Assembly: GCA_945861275.1 (NCBI GenBank)
Contig: CAMATZ010000056.1
Coordinates: 1-36,504, forward strand
DNA from: Bordetella parapertussis
Lineage (GTDB): Bacteria > Pseudomonadota > Gammaproteobacteria > Burkholderiales > SG8-41
Reading direction: 5' to 3'
Length of the DNA: 36,504 bases
The notes under the pieces are model-generated. The model made no database searches. It was not told the origin of the DNA and saw only the letters and a program-made list of their open reading frames with translations. Of the stretch, positions 23,541-32,567 are shown piece after piece (positions within the stretch are counted from its first letter, which is position 1; each line of letters starts with the position of its first letter). Both the position numbers and the translations under genes were made by a program.

Positions 23541-24752
23541 ATGGCTAACGAAGATCTTTCCCGCTTGCGAATTGAGCGTGGCAACGGCTCGCCCCGCCGC
23601 CGTGGGCGCCACGGCTGGTGGCTGCTGTTCATCGCCTTGGCTGCAGGCGGCGCCGGGGGCTATTTTTATTTCGGCAGCCATGCGGCGATTCCGGTTGAGG
23701 TAGTGGTGGTGACGCAAGCGTATCCATCGCAGGCCAACACGCAACTCAACGCCACCGGTTATGTGGTGGCGCAACGCAAGGCCGCAGTGGCGTCGAAGGC
23801 GACGGGCCGGCTGGAATGGCTGGGCGTGCGTGAAGGCAGCACAGTGCGTGAGAACGAGGTGCTGGCGCGGCTCGAAAATAAAGACATGATGGCGACATTG
23901 CAACAGGCGCAGGCCAACGTGATGCTGACGCGCGCCAATCTGCAGCAGGGTGAAGTGGAGATGCGCGATGCACAGCGCGCGCTGGAACGCTCGCGCGATC
24001 TGTTGCAGAAAAACTTCGTGTCGGCCGCAGCACATGATGTGGCGGTGGCCCGGGTGGAGAAAGCGCAGGCGGCGGTTAACGGACTCAAGGCGTCGATTGC
24101 CGTGGCGCAGGCGAATGTGCGCTCGGCGCAGGTCAGCGTCGATCAGACGCTGATACGTGCGCCGTTCGACGGCGTAATACTGACCAAGAACGCCAACGTC
24201 GGTGATGTGATAACGCCGTTTTCATCCGCCAGCGGCTCCCAGGCCGCGGTGGTGACCATGGCTGACATGAGCACGCTCGAAGTCGAGGCCGATGTTTCCG
24301 AAGCCAGCGTGGGCAAAGTTAAGATTGAGCAGCCGTGTGAAATTCAACTCGATGCGCTGCCGGGTGAACGCTTTCGCGGCAGAGTCACGCGTACTGTGCC
24401 CACCGTGGACCGCGCCAAAGCCACGGTGAACGTCAAGGTGCGTTTCGTCGATAAGGACGCACGCATCCTGCCCGAGATGAGCGCGAAGGTGGCGTTTTTG
24501 TCGAAAGAAACACCCGAGGCCGAACGCGCACCGCGCACCGTGGTGCCGCCGGCCGCACTGACCGAGCGTGCCGGGCGCAGGGTTGTTTTCGTGGTGCGCG
24601 ACGGCAAAGCCGTCGAAACCGCGATCGAAACCGGCGCCACCTATGGTGAGGTTTTGGAAGTGAAGCAGGGGGTGAAGCCCGGCGACAAAGTGGTGATGAA
24701 GCCCCCCGAGCGGCTGCGCGATGGCGCGGTGGTTGCGGTGGCGGCGAAGTAA
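23541..24752 (+). CDS. HlyD/MacA-type periplasmic adaptor of an ABC efflux system
   Basis: Membrane-fusion protein of 403 residues. One N-terminal transmembrane helix (WWLLFIALAAGGAGGYFYFG, about 29-48) anchors it. Lipoyl halves LNATGYVVAQRKAAVASKAT and LIRAPFDGVILTKNANVGDV flank a coiled-coil hairpin (about 110-210; LQQAQANVMLTRANLQQGEV). Beta-barrel and membrane-proximal parts follow. It begins a four-gene unit with the ATPase and two permeases, and probably links them to an outer-membrane channel not encoded here. No Shine-Dalgarno precedes the ATG; TATAAC (23529-23534) ends 6 bases before it. Confidence 0.92.
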   Translation: MANEDLSRLRIERGNGSPRRRGRHGWWLLFIALAAGGAGGYFYFGSHAAIPVEVVVVTQAYPSQANTQLNATGYVVAQRKAAVASKATGRLEWLGVREGSTVRENEVLARLENKDMMATLQQAQANVMLTRANLQQGEVEMRDAQRALERSRDLLQKNFVSAAAHDVAVARVEKAQAAVNGLKASIAVAQANVRSAQVSVDQTLIRAPFDGVILTKNANVGDVITPFSSASGSQAAVVTMADMSTLEVEADVSEASVGKVKIEQPCEIQLDALPGERFRGRVTRTVPTVDRAKATVNVKVRFVDKDARILPEMSAKVAFLSKETPEAERAPRTVVPPAALTERAGRRVVFVVRDGKAVETAIETGATYGEVLEVKQGVKPGDKVVMKPPERLRDGAVVAVAAK

Positions 24753-24778
24753 CTCGCGCCATCGCTGAGGGGCAAGCC

Positions 24779-25477
24779 ATGGAAGCGCAGCAACCGATGG
24801 TCGAGATCCGCAATCTCGCGAAGGCGTATCACCGCGGCGGCCACATCGTGCCGGTGCTTACCGACATCACACTCGATATTGCCCGCGGTGAATTTACCGC
24901 GCTGATGGGGCCCAGCGGTTCCGGCAAGAGTACGCTGCTCAATCTGATCGCGGGCATCGACAAACCCGATGGCGGTGTGTTGCGCGTGAGCGGACTCGAC
25001 ATCACTGCCCTGAATGAAGGTGAATTGGCCGACTGGCGCGCGCGCAATGTGGGGTTTGTGTTTCAGTTCTACAATCTGATGCCGGTGTTGAGCGCGTACG
25101 AGAATGTCGAATTGCCGCTGACGCTGACCCAACTCACGCGCGCCGAGCGCCGCGAGCGCGTGGAACTCACCTTATCGATGGTGGGGCTGAGCGATCGCAT
25201 GGATCATTATCCCTCGGAGCTTTCCGGCGGACAGCAGCAGCGCGTGGCCATAGCGCGCGCGGTGATCAGCGATCCTTTGTTGATCGTGGCGGACGAGCCC
25301 ACGGGTGATCTGGATCGCCAGTCGGCGAGCGATATTCTGGCGATGTTGCAGCGGCTGAATGCGGAGCTGGGCACCACCATTGTGATGGTGACACACGATG
25401 CGCACGCCGCCAAAACCGCGCGGCGGCTAGTGTATCTGGAAAAGGGCGAGCTGCTGCTGGAAGCCCCGCCCGCTTGA
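24779..25477 (+). CDS. ABC transporter ATP-binding protein (MacB/LolD type)
   Basis: ATPase subunit of 232 residues. Walker A is MGPSGSGKSTLLNLIAG, the Q-loop is FVFQFYNLMPVLSAYENVEL, the signature is LSGGQQQRVAIARA, and Walker B is LLIVADEPTGDLD with the H-loop VMVTHDAHAAKTARR. The string SGSGKSTLLN with NLMPVLSAYENVELPL is typical of the LolD/MacB branch, which drives mechanotransmission by FtsX-type permeases rather than classical import. The start has GAGGGG upstream. It lies 26 bases after the adaptor and 4 bases before the first permease. Confidence 0.95.
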   Translation: MEAQQPMVEIRNLAKAYHRGGHIVPVLTDITLDIARGEFTALMGPSGSGKSTLLNLIAGIDKPDGGVLRVSGLDITALNEGELADWRARNVGFVFQFYNLMPVLSAYENVELPLTLTQLTRAERRERVELTLSMVGLSDRMDHYPSELSGGQQQRVAIARAVISDPLLIVADEPTGDLDRQSASDILAMLQRLNAELGTTIVMVTHDAHAAKTARRLVYLEKGELLLEAPPA

Positions 25478-25481
25478 TGCC

Positions 25482-26636
25482 ATGTACGCACTGAAACTTA
25501 TCGTTCGCAACGCGCTGCGTCACAAAATACGCAGCGGACTTACTGTTATCGGTCTGCTGATTGCCGTGCTCGCCTACGGTTTGTTGCAGACGGTGGTGGA
25601 TGCCTGGTTTGCGGGCGCTGATGCGGCATCAAAAACACGGCTGATTACGCGCAGTTCCATATCTCTCGTGTTCACCCTGCCGGTGAGTTACGAAGCACGC
25701 ATACGCGCCGTCGAAGGGGTGACCCGCGTGGCGCGCTCCACCTGGTTTGGCGGTATTTACAAGGAGCCGAAGAATTTTTTCCCGCAGTTTGCAGTGAGTG
25801 CGAATTATCTGGATTTGTACAGTGAATTTTTGCTGCCCGAGGCCGAACGTCAGGCGTGGATGCGCGACCGCAAGGGCGCGCTGGTGGGGCGCCAGTTGGC
25901 CGATCAATACGGCTTCAAGGTGGGCGACGTGATTCCGCTGCGCGGCAGCATTTACCCCGGCGATTGGCACTTCGTGGTGCGCGGCATATTTGACGGCTCC
26001 GACGACACCAAGATCACGCGGCACCTGTTGTTTCACTGGGAGTATCTCAACGAATGGCTGCGACCGCGTGCGGGCCGCCGCGCCGACCAGGTGGGCGTGT
26101 ACATAGTCGGCATCGACGCCGCGGAGCGTGCCGCCGCGGTGTCGCGCCTGGTGGATGCGCAGTTTCAGAATTCGGTGGCCGAAACACTCACCGAGACCGA
26201 GCAGGCGTTTCAGCTTTCGTTTGTGTCGATGTCCAACGAAATCATCGCGGCGATCCGGGTGGTGTCGTATGTGGTGATTCTGATTATTCTCGCGGTGATG
26301 GCCAACACCATGGCGATGAGCGCGCGCGAACGCGCCGCCGAGCATGCCACGTTGAAAGCACTGGGCTTTGGCCCCGGCTTCGTGGCGACGTTGATATTCG
26401 GCGAATCACTGGCGATCTGCGCGGTGGGCGGCGGCATCGGGCTGTGGCTTACGCCCTATGCGGCGGCGGGTTTCAAGCAGGCCGTGGGCGGCATTTTTCC
26501 GATATTTGCGGTGTCGCAAAGCACAGTGATCGCGCAGGCGCTGTGCGCGCTCGCGGTAGGCGTGGTGGCAGCACTGGTGCCGGCGGTGCAGGCGTCACGT
26601 GTGCGCATCGTCGATGGCCTGCGGGCGATGGGCTAG
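25482..26636 (+). CDS. FtsX/MacB-type ABC permease, first subunit
   Basis: Permease of 384 residues. The N-terminal helix (SGLTVIGLLIAVLAYGLLQT, about 18-37) is followed by a periplasmic domain of about 220 residues. Three C-terminal transmembrane helices follow: around VVSYVVILIILAVMANTMAM, the segment LIFGESLAICAVGGGIGLWL, and IAQALCALAVGVVAALVPAV. AEHATLKALGFGPGFVATLI is the conserved FtsX-domain motif that contacts the ATPase. It starts 4 bases after the ATPase stop (TGATGCCATG) and pairs with the second permease to make a heterodimer. Confidence 0.93.
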   Translation: MYALKLIVRNALRHKIRSGLTVIGLLIAVLAYGLLQTVVDAWFAGADAASKTRLITRSSISLVFTLPVSYEARIRAVEGVTRVARSTWFGGIYKEPKNFFPQFAVSANYLDLYSEFLLPEAERQAWMRDRKGALVGRQLADQYGFKVGDVIPLRGSIYPGDWHFVVRGIFDGSDDTKITRHLLFHWEYLNEWLRPRAGRRADQVGVYIVGIDAAERAAAVSRLVDAQFQNSVAETLTETEQAFQLSFVSMSNEIIAAIRVVSYVVILIILAVMANTMAMSARERAAEHATLKALGFGPGFVATLIFGESLAICAVGGGIGLWLTPYAAAGFKQAVGGIFPIFAVSQSTVIAQALCALAVGVVAALVPAVQASRVRIVDGLRAMG

Positions 26637-26653
26637 AGCGAAACGAGAACATT

Positions 26654-27820
26654 GTGGCGATACCGATCAACTATATCGCGCGCAATCTGTGGTCACGCCG
26701 TTTAACCACGGCGTTGACTGCGAGCGGCCTGGCACTGGTGGTGCTGGTGTTCGCGACCGTGCTGATGATGGACGAGGGGCTCAAACGCACGCTGGTCACC
26801 ACCGGCGAATTGGACAACGCGGTGATAATCCGCAAGGGCGCCGAGACCGAAATCCAAAGCGGCATTTCACGCGAGCAGGCGGGCATCATCGAAATGCACC
26901 CTGCGGTGGCCATGGGCGCGCACGGCGAGCGCATACTTTCAAAAGAAACCGTGGTGCTGATTTCGCTGTTGCGCGCAGGCGACGACAAGCCGTCGAATGT
27001 GGTGATACGCGGCACTTCGGCTATCGGTTTTGTGCTGCGGCCGCAGGTAAAAATCCGCGACGGCCGCTTGTTTCGGCCGGGCACCTCGGAAATCATCGTC
27101 GGCGCCAGCATCGCCGCGCGCTTTGCCAACACCGGCATCGGCCAGCATCTGAATTTCGCGCAACGCGAATGGACGGTAGTGGGGGTGTTCGACGGCGGCG
27201 GCAGCGGTTTTGACTCCGAGGTATGGGGCGACGTCGATCAGTTGTTGCAGGCGTTCCGGCGCAACGCCTATTCGTCGATAGTGGCGCGGCTCGCCGATAG
27301 CAGCGGGTTCGATAAATTTCGCGCGGAGGTGGGCGAAGACCCGCGCCTCGCGCAGGAGATGAAACGCGAACAAAAATTCTACAGCGACCAGTCGAAAGCG
27401 TTGTCCACGTTCATTAACGTGCTGGGCCTGACGCTGTCGGTGATTTTTTCCATCGGCGCGATGATCGGCGCGATGATCACCATGTACGCTTCGGTGGCGA
27501 GCCGGGTCAACGAGATCGGCACTTTGCGCGCACTGGGTTTCCGGCAAGGCGCGGTGCTGTGGGCTTTTTTGGCCGAAGCGCTGCTGCTGGGATGCGTGGG
27601 CGGCGTGGTGGGCTTGGCGCTCGCCTCGCTGATGCAGTTTGCCTCGTTCTCAACCATCAATTTTCAGACCTTTGCCGACCTGTCGTTTCGCTTCATTCTG
27701 ACCGCGGATATAGCGGGCAAGACGCTGTTGTTTGCACTGACGATGGGATTCGTCGGCGGATTTCTGCCGGCGTTTCGCGCGGCGCGCCTGAATATTGTGG
27801 ATGCGCTGCGGGCGGTGTAG
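26654..27820 (+). CDS. FtsX/MacB-type ABC permease, second subunit
   Basis: Permease of 388 residues from GTG 26654 (reading M-A-I-P-I-N-Y-I-A-R-N-L). An open frame reaches back to 26054 but overlaps the first permease and has no family features. It has the same topology as the first subunit: one N-terminal helix (LTTALTASGLALVVLVFATV), a large periplasmic domain, then helices around LGLTLSVIFSIGAMIGAMIT, WAFLAEALLLGCVGGVVGLA and TLLFALTMGFVGGFLPAFRA. NEIGTLRALGFRQGAVLW is the FtsX coupling motif. It closes the operon; REP-like repeats follow within 20 bases. Confidence 0.92.
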   Translation: MAIPINYIARNLWSRRLTTALTASGLALVVLVFATVLMMDEGLKRTLVTTGELDNAVIIRKGAETEIQSGISREQAGIIEMHPAVAMGAHGERILSKETVVLISLLRAGDDKPSNVVIRGTSAIGFVLRPQVKIRDGRLFRPGTSEIIVGASIAARFANTGIGQHLNFAQREWTVVGVFDGGGSGFDSEVWGDVDQLLQAFRRNAYSSIVARLADSSGFDKFRAEVGEDPRLAQEMKREQKFYSDQSKALSTFINVLGLTLSVIFSIGAMIGAMITMYASVASRVNEIGTLRALGFRQGAVLWAFLAEALLLGCVGGVVGLALASLMQFASFSTINFQTFADLSFRFILTADIAGKTLLFALTMGFVGGFLPAFRAARLNIVDALRAV

Positions 27821-27836
27821 AGGTTCGTTGGGAGTA

Positions 27837-27943
27837 CGTAGGTTAGGCTGAATGAAATGAAGCCCAACACAGTGGCGCACGAATATTCGTTCCGGATCGC
27901 CGGCCTGGTGATGTTGGGCTTCGCAAGCTCAGCCCAACCTACG
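27837..27943. repeat. Inverted pair of RAYT-type REP elements
   Basis: CGTAGGTTAGGCTGAATGAA to AGCCCAACACA (27837-27871) and TGTTGGGCTTCGCAAGCTCA to CCCAACCTACG (27912-27943) are in opposite orientation, about 40 bases apart. They belong to the family found beside the RAYT remnant. They lie between the convergent efflux operon and the Nudix gene and probably help terminate both. Confidence 0.85.
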
Positions 27944-27970
27944 CGTGCTCCTAACTCCGAACGGCCCAAC

Positions 27971-28516
27971 TCAAGTCGTACGCGGCGGCCGCTCTATTGT
28001 CCCCAAATGAAAGCCAAAGTGCTTGCGCGCGCGGTCGCTGAAATAGTGCGTGAGCGTGTTGCGCACGGTGGCGAAAGCGATTTGATCCCACGGAATTTCA
28101 TCTTCGCGAAACAGCCGCGCTTCCAGCGTTTCGGCGCCGGCACTGAAATTCAGGTCGAGCAGTTTGGCGAGAAACAGCAGATAGACCTGATTGACGTGAG
28201 GAATGTTGTAGACCGCGTAGAGCGCACCAATCTCGACGTTCGCGCAGGCTTCTTCGAGGGTTTCGCGCGCCGCGCCTGCGCCCAGCGTTTCGCCGTTCTC
28301 CATGAAACCCGCGGGCACTGTCCACAAGCCGTAGCGGGGCTCGATGGCGCGTTTGCACAGCAGCACCTGGTCTTCCCACGCCGGCACGCAACCGACGACC
28401 ATGCGCGGATTCTGATAATGAATGGTGTTGCAGGCGTCACAAACGTAGCGCGGCAGCGAGTCGCCTTCGGGGATTTTGCGCGCGACGGTGGCGCCGCAGT
28501 TGCTGCAGAATTTCAT
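27971..28516 (-). CDS. Nudix hydrolase with N-terminal zinc ribbon
   Basis: Pyrophosphohydrolase of 181 residues. The zinc ribbon is formed by C4, C7, C26 and C29 (FCSNCGAT, VCDACN). The Nudix box runs from G70 (GFMENGETLGAGAARETLEEAC): E76, R84, E85, E88 and E89 are present, but the position that is usually Gly is C91. This resembles the NudC-like/ADP-ribose-type zinc-ribbon Nudix proteins, but the substrate (NADH, ADP-ribose or a nucleotide) is undetermined. It follows the GNAT-like gene after 78 bases on the same strand. Confidence 0.9.
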   Translation of the reverse strand: MKFCSNCGATVARKIPEGDSLPRYVCDACNTIHYQNPRMVVGCVPAWEDQVLLCKRAIEPRYGLWTVPAGFMENGETLGAGAARETLEEACANVEIGALYAVYNIPHVNQVYLLFLAKLLDLNFSAGAETLEARLFREDEIPWDQIAFATVRNTLTHYFSDRARKHFGFHLGTIERPPRTT

Positions 28517-28594
28517 GAATGAGTCAGCGGTGAGTGGTGGCTACTATACGGCAATCGTGCGGGGATTCCAATGCCGGTGGCACGGTGGCCGCTG

Positions 28595-29731
28595 TCAGGC
28601 GGGCGCCGCAGCCACGAAGGGCGAGTGTTCGTGCAATTCGTCGATGTAGTGTGCGACACCTTTTTTCTCGCGCGTGAGAAAGGCCTCGACCGCTTCGGCA
28701 AACTGCGGATGCGCCAGCCAGTGCAGCGACGAGGTTTGCACCGGCAGCAGGCCGCGCGCCATTTTGTGCTGGCCCTGTGCGCCGCCTTCGAACACCGCGA
28801 TGCTGCGCGCGAGACAGAATTCTATGGTTTGGTAATAGCAGGCTTCGAAGTGCAGCATCGGATGGTGTTCGACAGCGCCCCAATAGCGGCCATACAGGCG
28901 GTCGGCGCCGCGCACGTTAAACGATGCAGCAATCGGCGCGCCATTGCGTTCGGCGACGATCAGCAGCAGATTTTCCGGCATGGTTTTACCGATGCGCTGG
29001 AAAAATGCCTCGTTCAGGTAGGGCGTGTTGTGATGCTCGCGATAGGTGCGCGTGTAGCAGTGCGCGAAGAACTTCCAGTCGGCTTCGCTGATGGCGTCGC
29101 CTTCCAGCCAGCGAAAGGTAATGCCGGCCTCGACCACTTTGCGCCGCTCCTGCTTAATTTTCTTGCGCTTGGCGTGGTTCATGCGCGAGAGATATTGCTC
29201 GAAATTTGCGTCACCCTGGTTGACCCAGTGAAACTGCACTGCGTGACGCACCATCATGCCCTTGCCGGCCAGGTGTTGCGTCTCGGCGTCGGTGGGGAAC
29301 AGGCAATGCAGTGATGATGCGTTGCTCGCGCGCGCGACTTCGAGCACGTGGGTGGCAAGTTCCGCTTGCACGGCGTCTGATTCGGCGAGGATGCGCGGCC
29401 CGCTCACCGGCGTGAACGGTATGGCGCACAGCAGCTTGGGATAATATTGCAGGCCGTGGCGCTCATAGGCGTCGGCCCACGCCCAGTCGAATACGTATTC
29501 GCCGCGCGAGTGGGATTTCACATACAGCGGCATGGCGCCGCTAAGACGTTTTTCGCGCTTTCCCTCAAGCGCCACCAGATAGTGCGGCGACCAGCCGGTG
29601 CGATCCGAGGCGCAGCCGGTTTCGTGCAGCGCATGCAGGAATTCGTGCCGCAAAAACGGGTTGCCGCCAGTGAGGCGGTTCCATTGCGCCGGGTCGATAT
29701 CCGCCAGCGTGGAGACAATTTCTACAGTCAA
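28595..29731 (-). CDS. GNAT/FemAB-like acyltransferase (DUF482/PF04339 family)
   Basis: Protein of 378 residues. TTG (29731-29729) is the start that gives the expected beginning (reading M-T-V-E-I-V-S-T). Family strings are NRLTGGNPFLRHEFLHALHE, YLVALEGKREKRLSGAMPLY, KSHSRGEYVFDWAWADAY and RMNHAKRKKIKQERRKVVEA. GAQGQHKMARGLLPVQTSSL lies near the C-terminus. The fold is GNAT-like and related to FemAB peptidyltransferases. No substrate is known for this family. It is upstream of the Nudix gene on the minus strand. Confidence 0.88.
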   Translation of the reverse strand: MTVEIVSTLADIDPAQWNRLTGGNPFLRHEFLHALHETGCASDRTGWSPHYLVALEGKREKRLSGAMPLYVKSHSRGEYVFDWAWADAYERHGLQYYPKLLCAIPFTPVSGPRILAESDAVQAELATHVLEVARASNASSLHCLFPTDAETQHLAGKGMMVRHAVQFHWVNQGDANFEQYLSRMNHAKRKKIKQERRKVVEAGITFRWLEGDAISEADWKFFAHCYTRTYREHHNTPYLNEAFFQRIGKTMPENLLLIVAERNGAPIAASFNVRGADRLYGRYWGAVEHHPMLHFEACYYQTIEFCLARSIAVFEGGAQGQHKMARGLLPVQTSSLHWLAHPQFAEAVEAFLTREKKGVAHYIDELHEHSPFVAAAPA

Positions 29732-29938
29732 GAGTGGTTCCAGATGGGAAGGTTGCAGCAGGCGAATTTTACGCCAATCAACTCCCGCGCTGGCGCAAAG
29801 TCGTCAAAGCATCGGGTATGCGGGTGGAGTAAGCTCAAAGCGATTATTATTGGGTAAAGGGTGTTGCCTTCTACCTTCTGCCTGCTGGCGGCGGACGCCG
29901 GAAAACATCATCACCGGACATCAGAGAAAGGGACAGAC

Positions 29939-30691
29939 ATGGCGCATTTACAGTGGACTGCCGACACCGTGCGTGTTGACGGCGTGTGTGAACGGGGATT
30001 TGCCATCGAACGTCATGGACAAACCGTTCCTGGTGTGTTGTGGCAACCCGCCACCCCGTCCGGGCCGCGGCCGTTGATCCTGATGGGACATGGCGGGAGC
30101 GGGCACAAGCGTAACGAACGCATGCTCATGCTGGGGCGCATGTTTGCGGTTGACTATAACTGGTGTGCTGCCGCTATCGACGGTCCGGTGCACGGCGCTC
30201 GCGGGACGGTGACCGATGCGAGCCAGCCGGTTTATCGCCAGATGTGGCAGCGCGAGGACCTGGTGCAGAGCATGATCGATGATTGGAAAGCCACCCTGGA
30301 CGCCTTGGGCAGCCTGGAAAATGTCGATGCGAATCGCGTCGGTTACTGGGGCGTGTCGATGGGCACCATGTTCGGGCTGCCGTACGTGGCGAGTGACGAG
30401 CGGGTGCGTGTGGCAGTGCTGGGCAAAGCCGGAATGAGTGGGTCCAGCGTCCAACGCAGCGGCATCGACGTGCATTTCAAAAGATACGCGCCGCAACTCA
30501 ACGTCCCGGTGTTATTTTCCATGCAGTGGGACGACGAGCGTTTTGAGCGCGCAGGCCAGTTGGCGTTGTTCGACCAGCTTGGCTCCAAAGACAAGCGCTT
30601 ACATGCTTATCCTGGACAACATGTCGATAATGGTCCCGAGGCATTTGCGGTACAAGCGAATTTCCTCAAGCGCTATCTGGAAGGCAACTGA
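29939..30691 (+). CDS. Alpha/beta hydrolase (dienelactone-hydrolase-like)
   Basis: Soluble hydrolase of 250 residues from ATG 29939. LILMGHGGSGHKRNERMLML provides the oxyanion region, VGYWGVSMGTMFGLPYV the nucleophile (S140), SMQWDDERFERAG the acid (D198 or D199) and LHAYPGQHVDNGPEAF the His (H228). It resembles dienelactone-hydrolase-type or peptidase-S9-like serine hydrolases; the substrate is unknown. There is no signal peptide. It stands alone, with a REP hairpin starting 36 bases after its stop. Confidence 0.87.
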   Translation: MAHLQWTADTVRVDGVCERGFAIERHGQTVPGVLWQPATPSGPRPLILMGHGGSGHKRNERMLMLGRMFAVDYNWCAAAIDGPVHGARGTVTDASQPVYRQMWQREDLVQSMIDDWKATLDALGSLENVDANRVGYWGVSMGTMFGLPYVASDERVRVAVLGKAGMSGSSVQRSGIDVHFKRYAPQLNVPVLFSMQWDDERFERAGQLALFDQLGSKDKRLHAYPGQHVDNGPEAFAVQANFLKRYLEGN

Positions 30692-30726
30692 GATCAATGA
30701 CGCTATTTTAAGCAGTTGCAGAAAAG

Positions 30727-30836
30727 TGTAGGTTGGGCAGAGCTTGCGAAGCCCAACACCGCAAGCTTGGCCCGCGACCGGCACAGGGTTGCAACGAGCG
30801 GTTGTGTTGGGCTTCGCAAGCTCTGCCCAACCTACA
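30727..30836. repeat. Perfect 33-bp inverted pair of RAYT-type REP elements
   Basis: The arms at 30727-30759 (TGTAGGTTGGGCAGAGCTTG...) and 30804-30836 (...TGCCCAACCTACA) are exact reverse complements over 33 bases with a 44-base spacer. Each arm is itself an imperfect palindrome, as in BIMEs. The right arm ends 4 bases before the stop codon of the truncated Bug fragment. Confidence 0.9.
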
Positions 30837-30840
30837 GTTC

Positions 30841-31029
30841 TTACTGCGCTTTGGCCAAGGCGACCAACGCCTTGACGCTGTTCGCCGTCATCGCGTTATG
30901 CACCACCAGCAAATACGGCTGCACCGTGATCTGCGAAATCGGCGCGAAATATTTCACTGGGTCATACGCCAGTTTGTAGAGGGCGGGATTGAAGGTGATC
31001 TGCCCTTCGCCCAGAAGCACCCGCGTGCT
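30841..31029 (-). pseudogene. Internal fragment of a Bug-family (TctC) receptor gene
   Basis: On the minus strand this stretch reads RVLLGEGQITFNPALYKLAY, DPVKYFAPISQITVQPYLLV, VHNAMTANSVKALVALAKAQ, then stop. This matches the segment of Bug receptors that follows the first third of the protein (compare YDLFKDFTGVSQFG and the equivalent region in the intact gene at 17628). About one third of a typical receptor at the front and more than half at the back are missing. The left end coincides with the REP pair and the right end with the flavoprotein gene, so it is a leftover of a deletion. Confidence 0.75.
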
Positions 31030-32476
31030 CGCCGGCGCGCCGCCCGAATACCGCGCCCCGCAGTACCGACGTGGCGCCCGGATACTTGCCGAAATAAATG
31101 CCGACTGTTTCTCCCGCGGCATAGAGCCCCGGCATGCTATCGCCGTCGTTGCTCACCACCTGCGCGTTGACGTTGACCTTGAGTCCGCCGAAGGTGAAGG
31201 TGTTTGATGAAATGATCGGATAGGCGTGATAGGGCGGTGTATCGAGCGGAACGGCGTAGTTTGACTTCGCCGGCGATAACCCGACCGTCGCCAGACCATC
31301 CAGTAGGCGCGGATTGAAAATCCCCGCCGGGCACGCCCGGTTGTATTCATCTATGGTGCGTTGCGCCGCGTCACCATCGAATCCCAGTTTGCGCCCCAGC
31401 GCCTTCACATCCGGCAGGGTTTCGGGCGGCTGATCCGAACGCACGCAGCGCTGCCAGTTTTCGATGGCATTGATTTTGTCGTCGAGAATGCAGAACGCGA
31501 TGCCTTTTTTCAGGCCGGCGATCGCGCGCGTCGTATCTTCATAAGTTGCGTCGATCGCTCCGGGCGCTTCGTCGAGGAAACGCCTGCCATCCTGGTCGAT
31601 CAAAATGCCGTACGGGTAAGCCATGACGATAGGCTCGACAGCGCCCGAGCGGGGATCGATCGGTTGCGCGTGATACTCCGCATAGTCGCCCGCGGGTGCC
31701 GCACCGATGCGCAGCGCCATCTCGATTCCTTCGCCTTTATTGTAGTAGCCACCGCGCGCCACCGGGCGCAGGTAACGGCCTTTGGCGCCGATGTAGCGCA
31801 CCACCATCTCGGGATTGCCTTCGAAGCCGCCGCAGGCGAGGATGACGGCAGCGCAATCGAATGAGAACAACCCGCCGCCTTTTGCGGCCGCTCTCAGTCC
31901 GCAGACATCGCCACGCGCAGACTGCATGAGCTCGCGCGCGGTGGTCTCGAAAAAAAATTGCACGCCGATTTTTTCCGCGTGTGCCGTCATCACTTCGATC
32001 AGATGCAATCCGCCGCCGCTGATCGCGATGCGCGGCGATGTCCTCGGCGTCAGGCCATAAAAGCCGATGCCGCCGAACTTGACCCCGCGCGCTTTGAGCC
32101 AGGCGATCGCTGGCGGCGCGGCGTCTGCGAAGAAAGCGATGAGTTCTGGATCGGTGAACGAAGCCGAGCGCACCAGCGGTGGCCAGTTGTCGTAATCGAG
32201 CACAGTCGACGCGGCAAAATCAGGCTGAACGTGGTAACCGCAGTTGTCCAGAAAGACAGAGGTAAAGTCATCGGAAACCGCATCGTCGCTCTGCATGCGC
32301 AGGGCAGCAGTCGTGTAGCGCGTGTTGCCGCCGCGTTCGTCATAGGTTGAGCGCTCCAGCACCGCGACCCTGGCTCCGGCCTCGGCCGCAGCGACTGCGG
32401 CACTCAGTCCCGCAACACCAAAGCCCACTACCACGACATCGAAACGGTGCGTGCCCTCACGTTCAATACGCTGCAT
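30962..32476 (-). CDS. FAD-dependent fumarate-reductase/tricarballylate-dehydrogenase-type flavoprotein with altered C-terminus
   Basis: FAD-binding oxidoreductase of 504 residues from ATG 32476-32474, preceded by GGGGG. The dinucleotide motif is VVVVGFGVAGLSAAVAAAEA, followed by ERSTYDERGGNTRYTTAALR. AVILACGGFEGNPEMV, GEGIEMALRIGA and FTFGGLKVNVNAQVV are the family motifs, and GLYAAGETVGIYFGKYPGAT near the end closes the FAD site. Family similarity ends at about FGRRAGEHAG (near 31022). The last 19 or so residues (GASGRRADHLQSRPLQTGV) come from the Bug fragment read out of frame. The fold is probably complete, since homologues end close to that point. Substrate unknown. Confidence 0.88.
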   Translation of the reverse strand: MQRIEREGTHRFDVVVVGFGVAGLSAAVAAAEAGARVAVLERSTYDERGGNTRYTTAALRMQSDDAVSDDFTSVFLDNCGYHVQPDFAASTVLDYDNWPPLVRSASFTDPELIAFFADAAPPAIAWLKARGVKFGGIGFYGLTPRTSPRIAISGGGLHLIEVMTAHAEKIGVQFFFETTARELMQSARGDVCGLRAAAKGGGLFSFDCAAVILACGGFEGNPEMVVRYIGAKGRYLRPVARGGYYNKGEGIEMALRIGAAPAGDYAEYHAQPIDPRSGAVEPIVMAYPYGILIDQDGRRFLDEAPGAIDATYEDTTRAIAGLKKGIAFCILDDKINAIENWQRCVRSDQPPETLPDVKALGRKLGFDGDAAQRTIDEYNRACPAGIFNPRLLDGLATVGLSPAKSNYAVPLDTPPYHAYPIISSNTFTFGGLKVNVNAQVVSNDGDSMPGLYAAGETVGIYFGKYPGATSVLRGAVFGRRAGEHAGASGRRADHLQSRPLQTGV

Positions 32477-32567
32477 GCATCCCCCTTTCCCCGCTGAATC
32501 CACAATTTACAGCCAGCAAAGGCTCGCTTGCGACCTTACGCCTCGTCACGGAAGTCACGTACGCCAC

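Noticed and set aside
26054-26653. 600-base N-terminal extension of the second permease
   Set aside because: It overlaps the first permease gene, has no transmembrane or FtsX features, and the family start fits GTG 26654.
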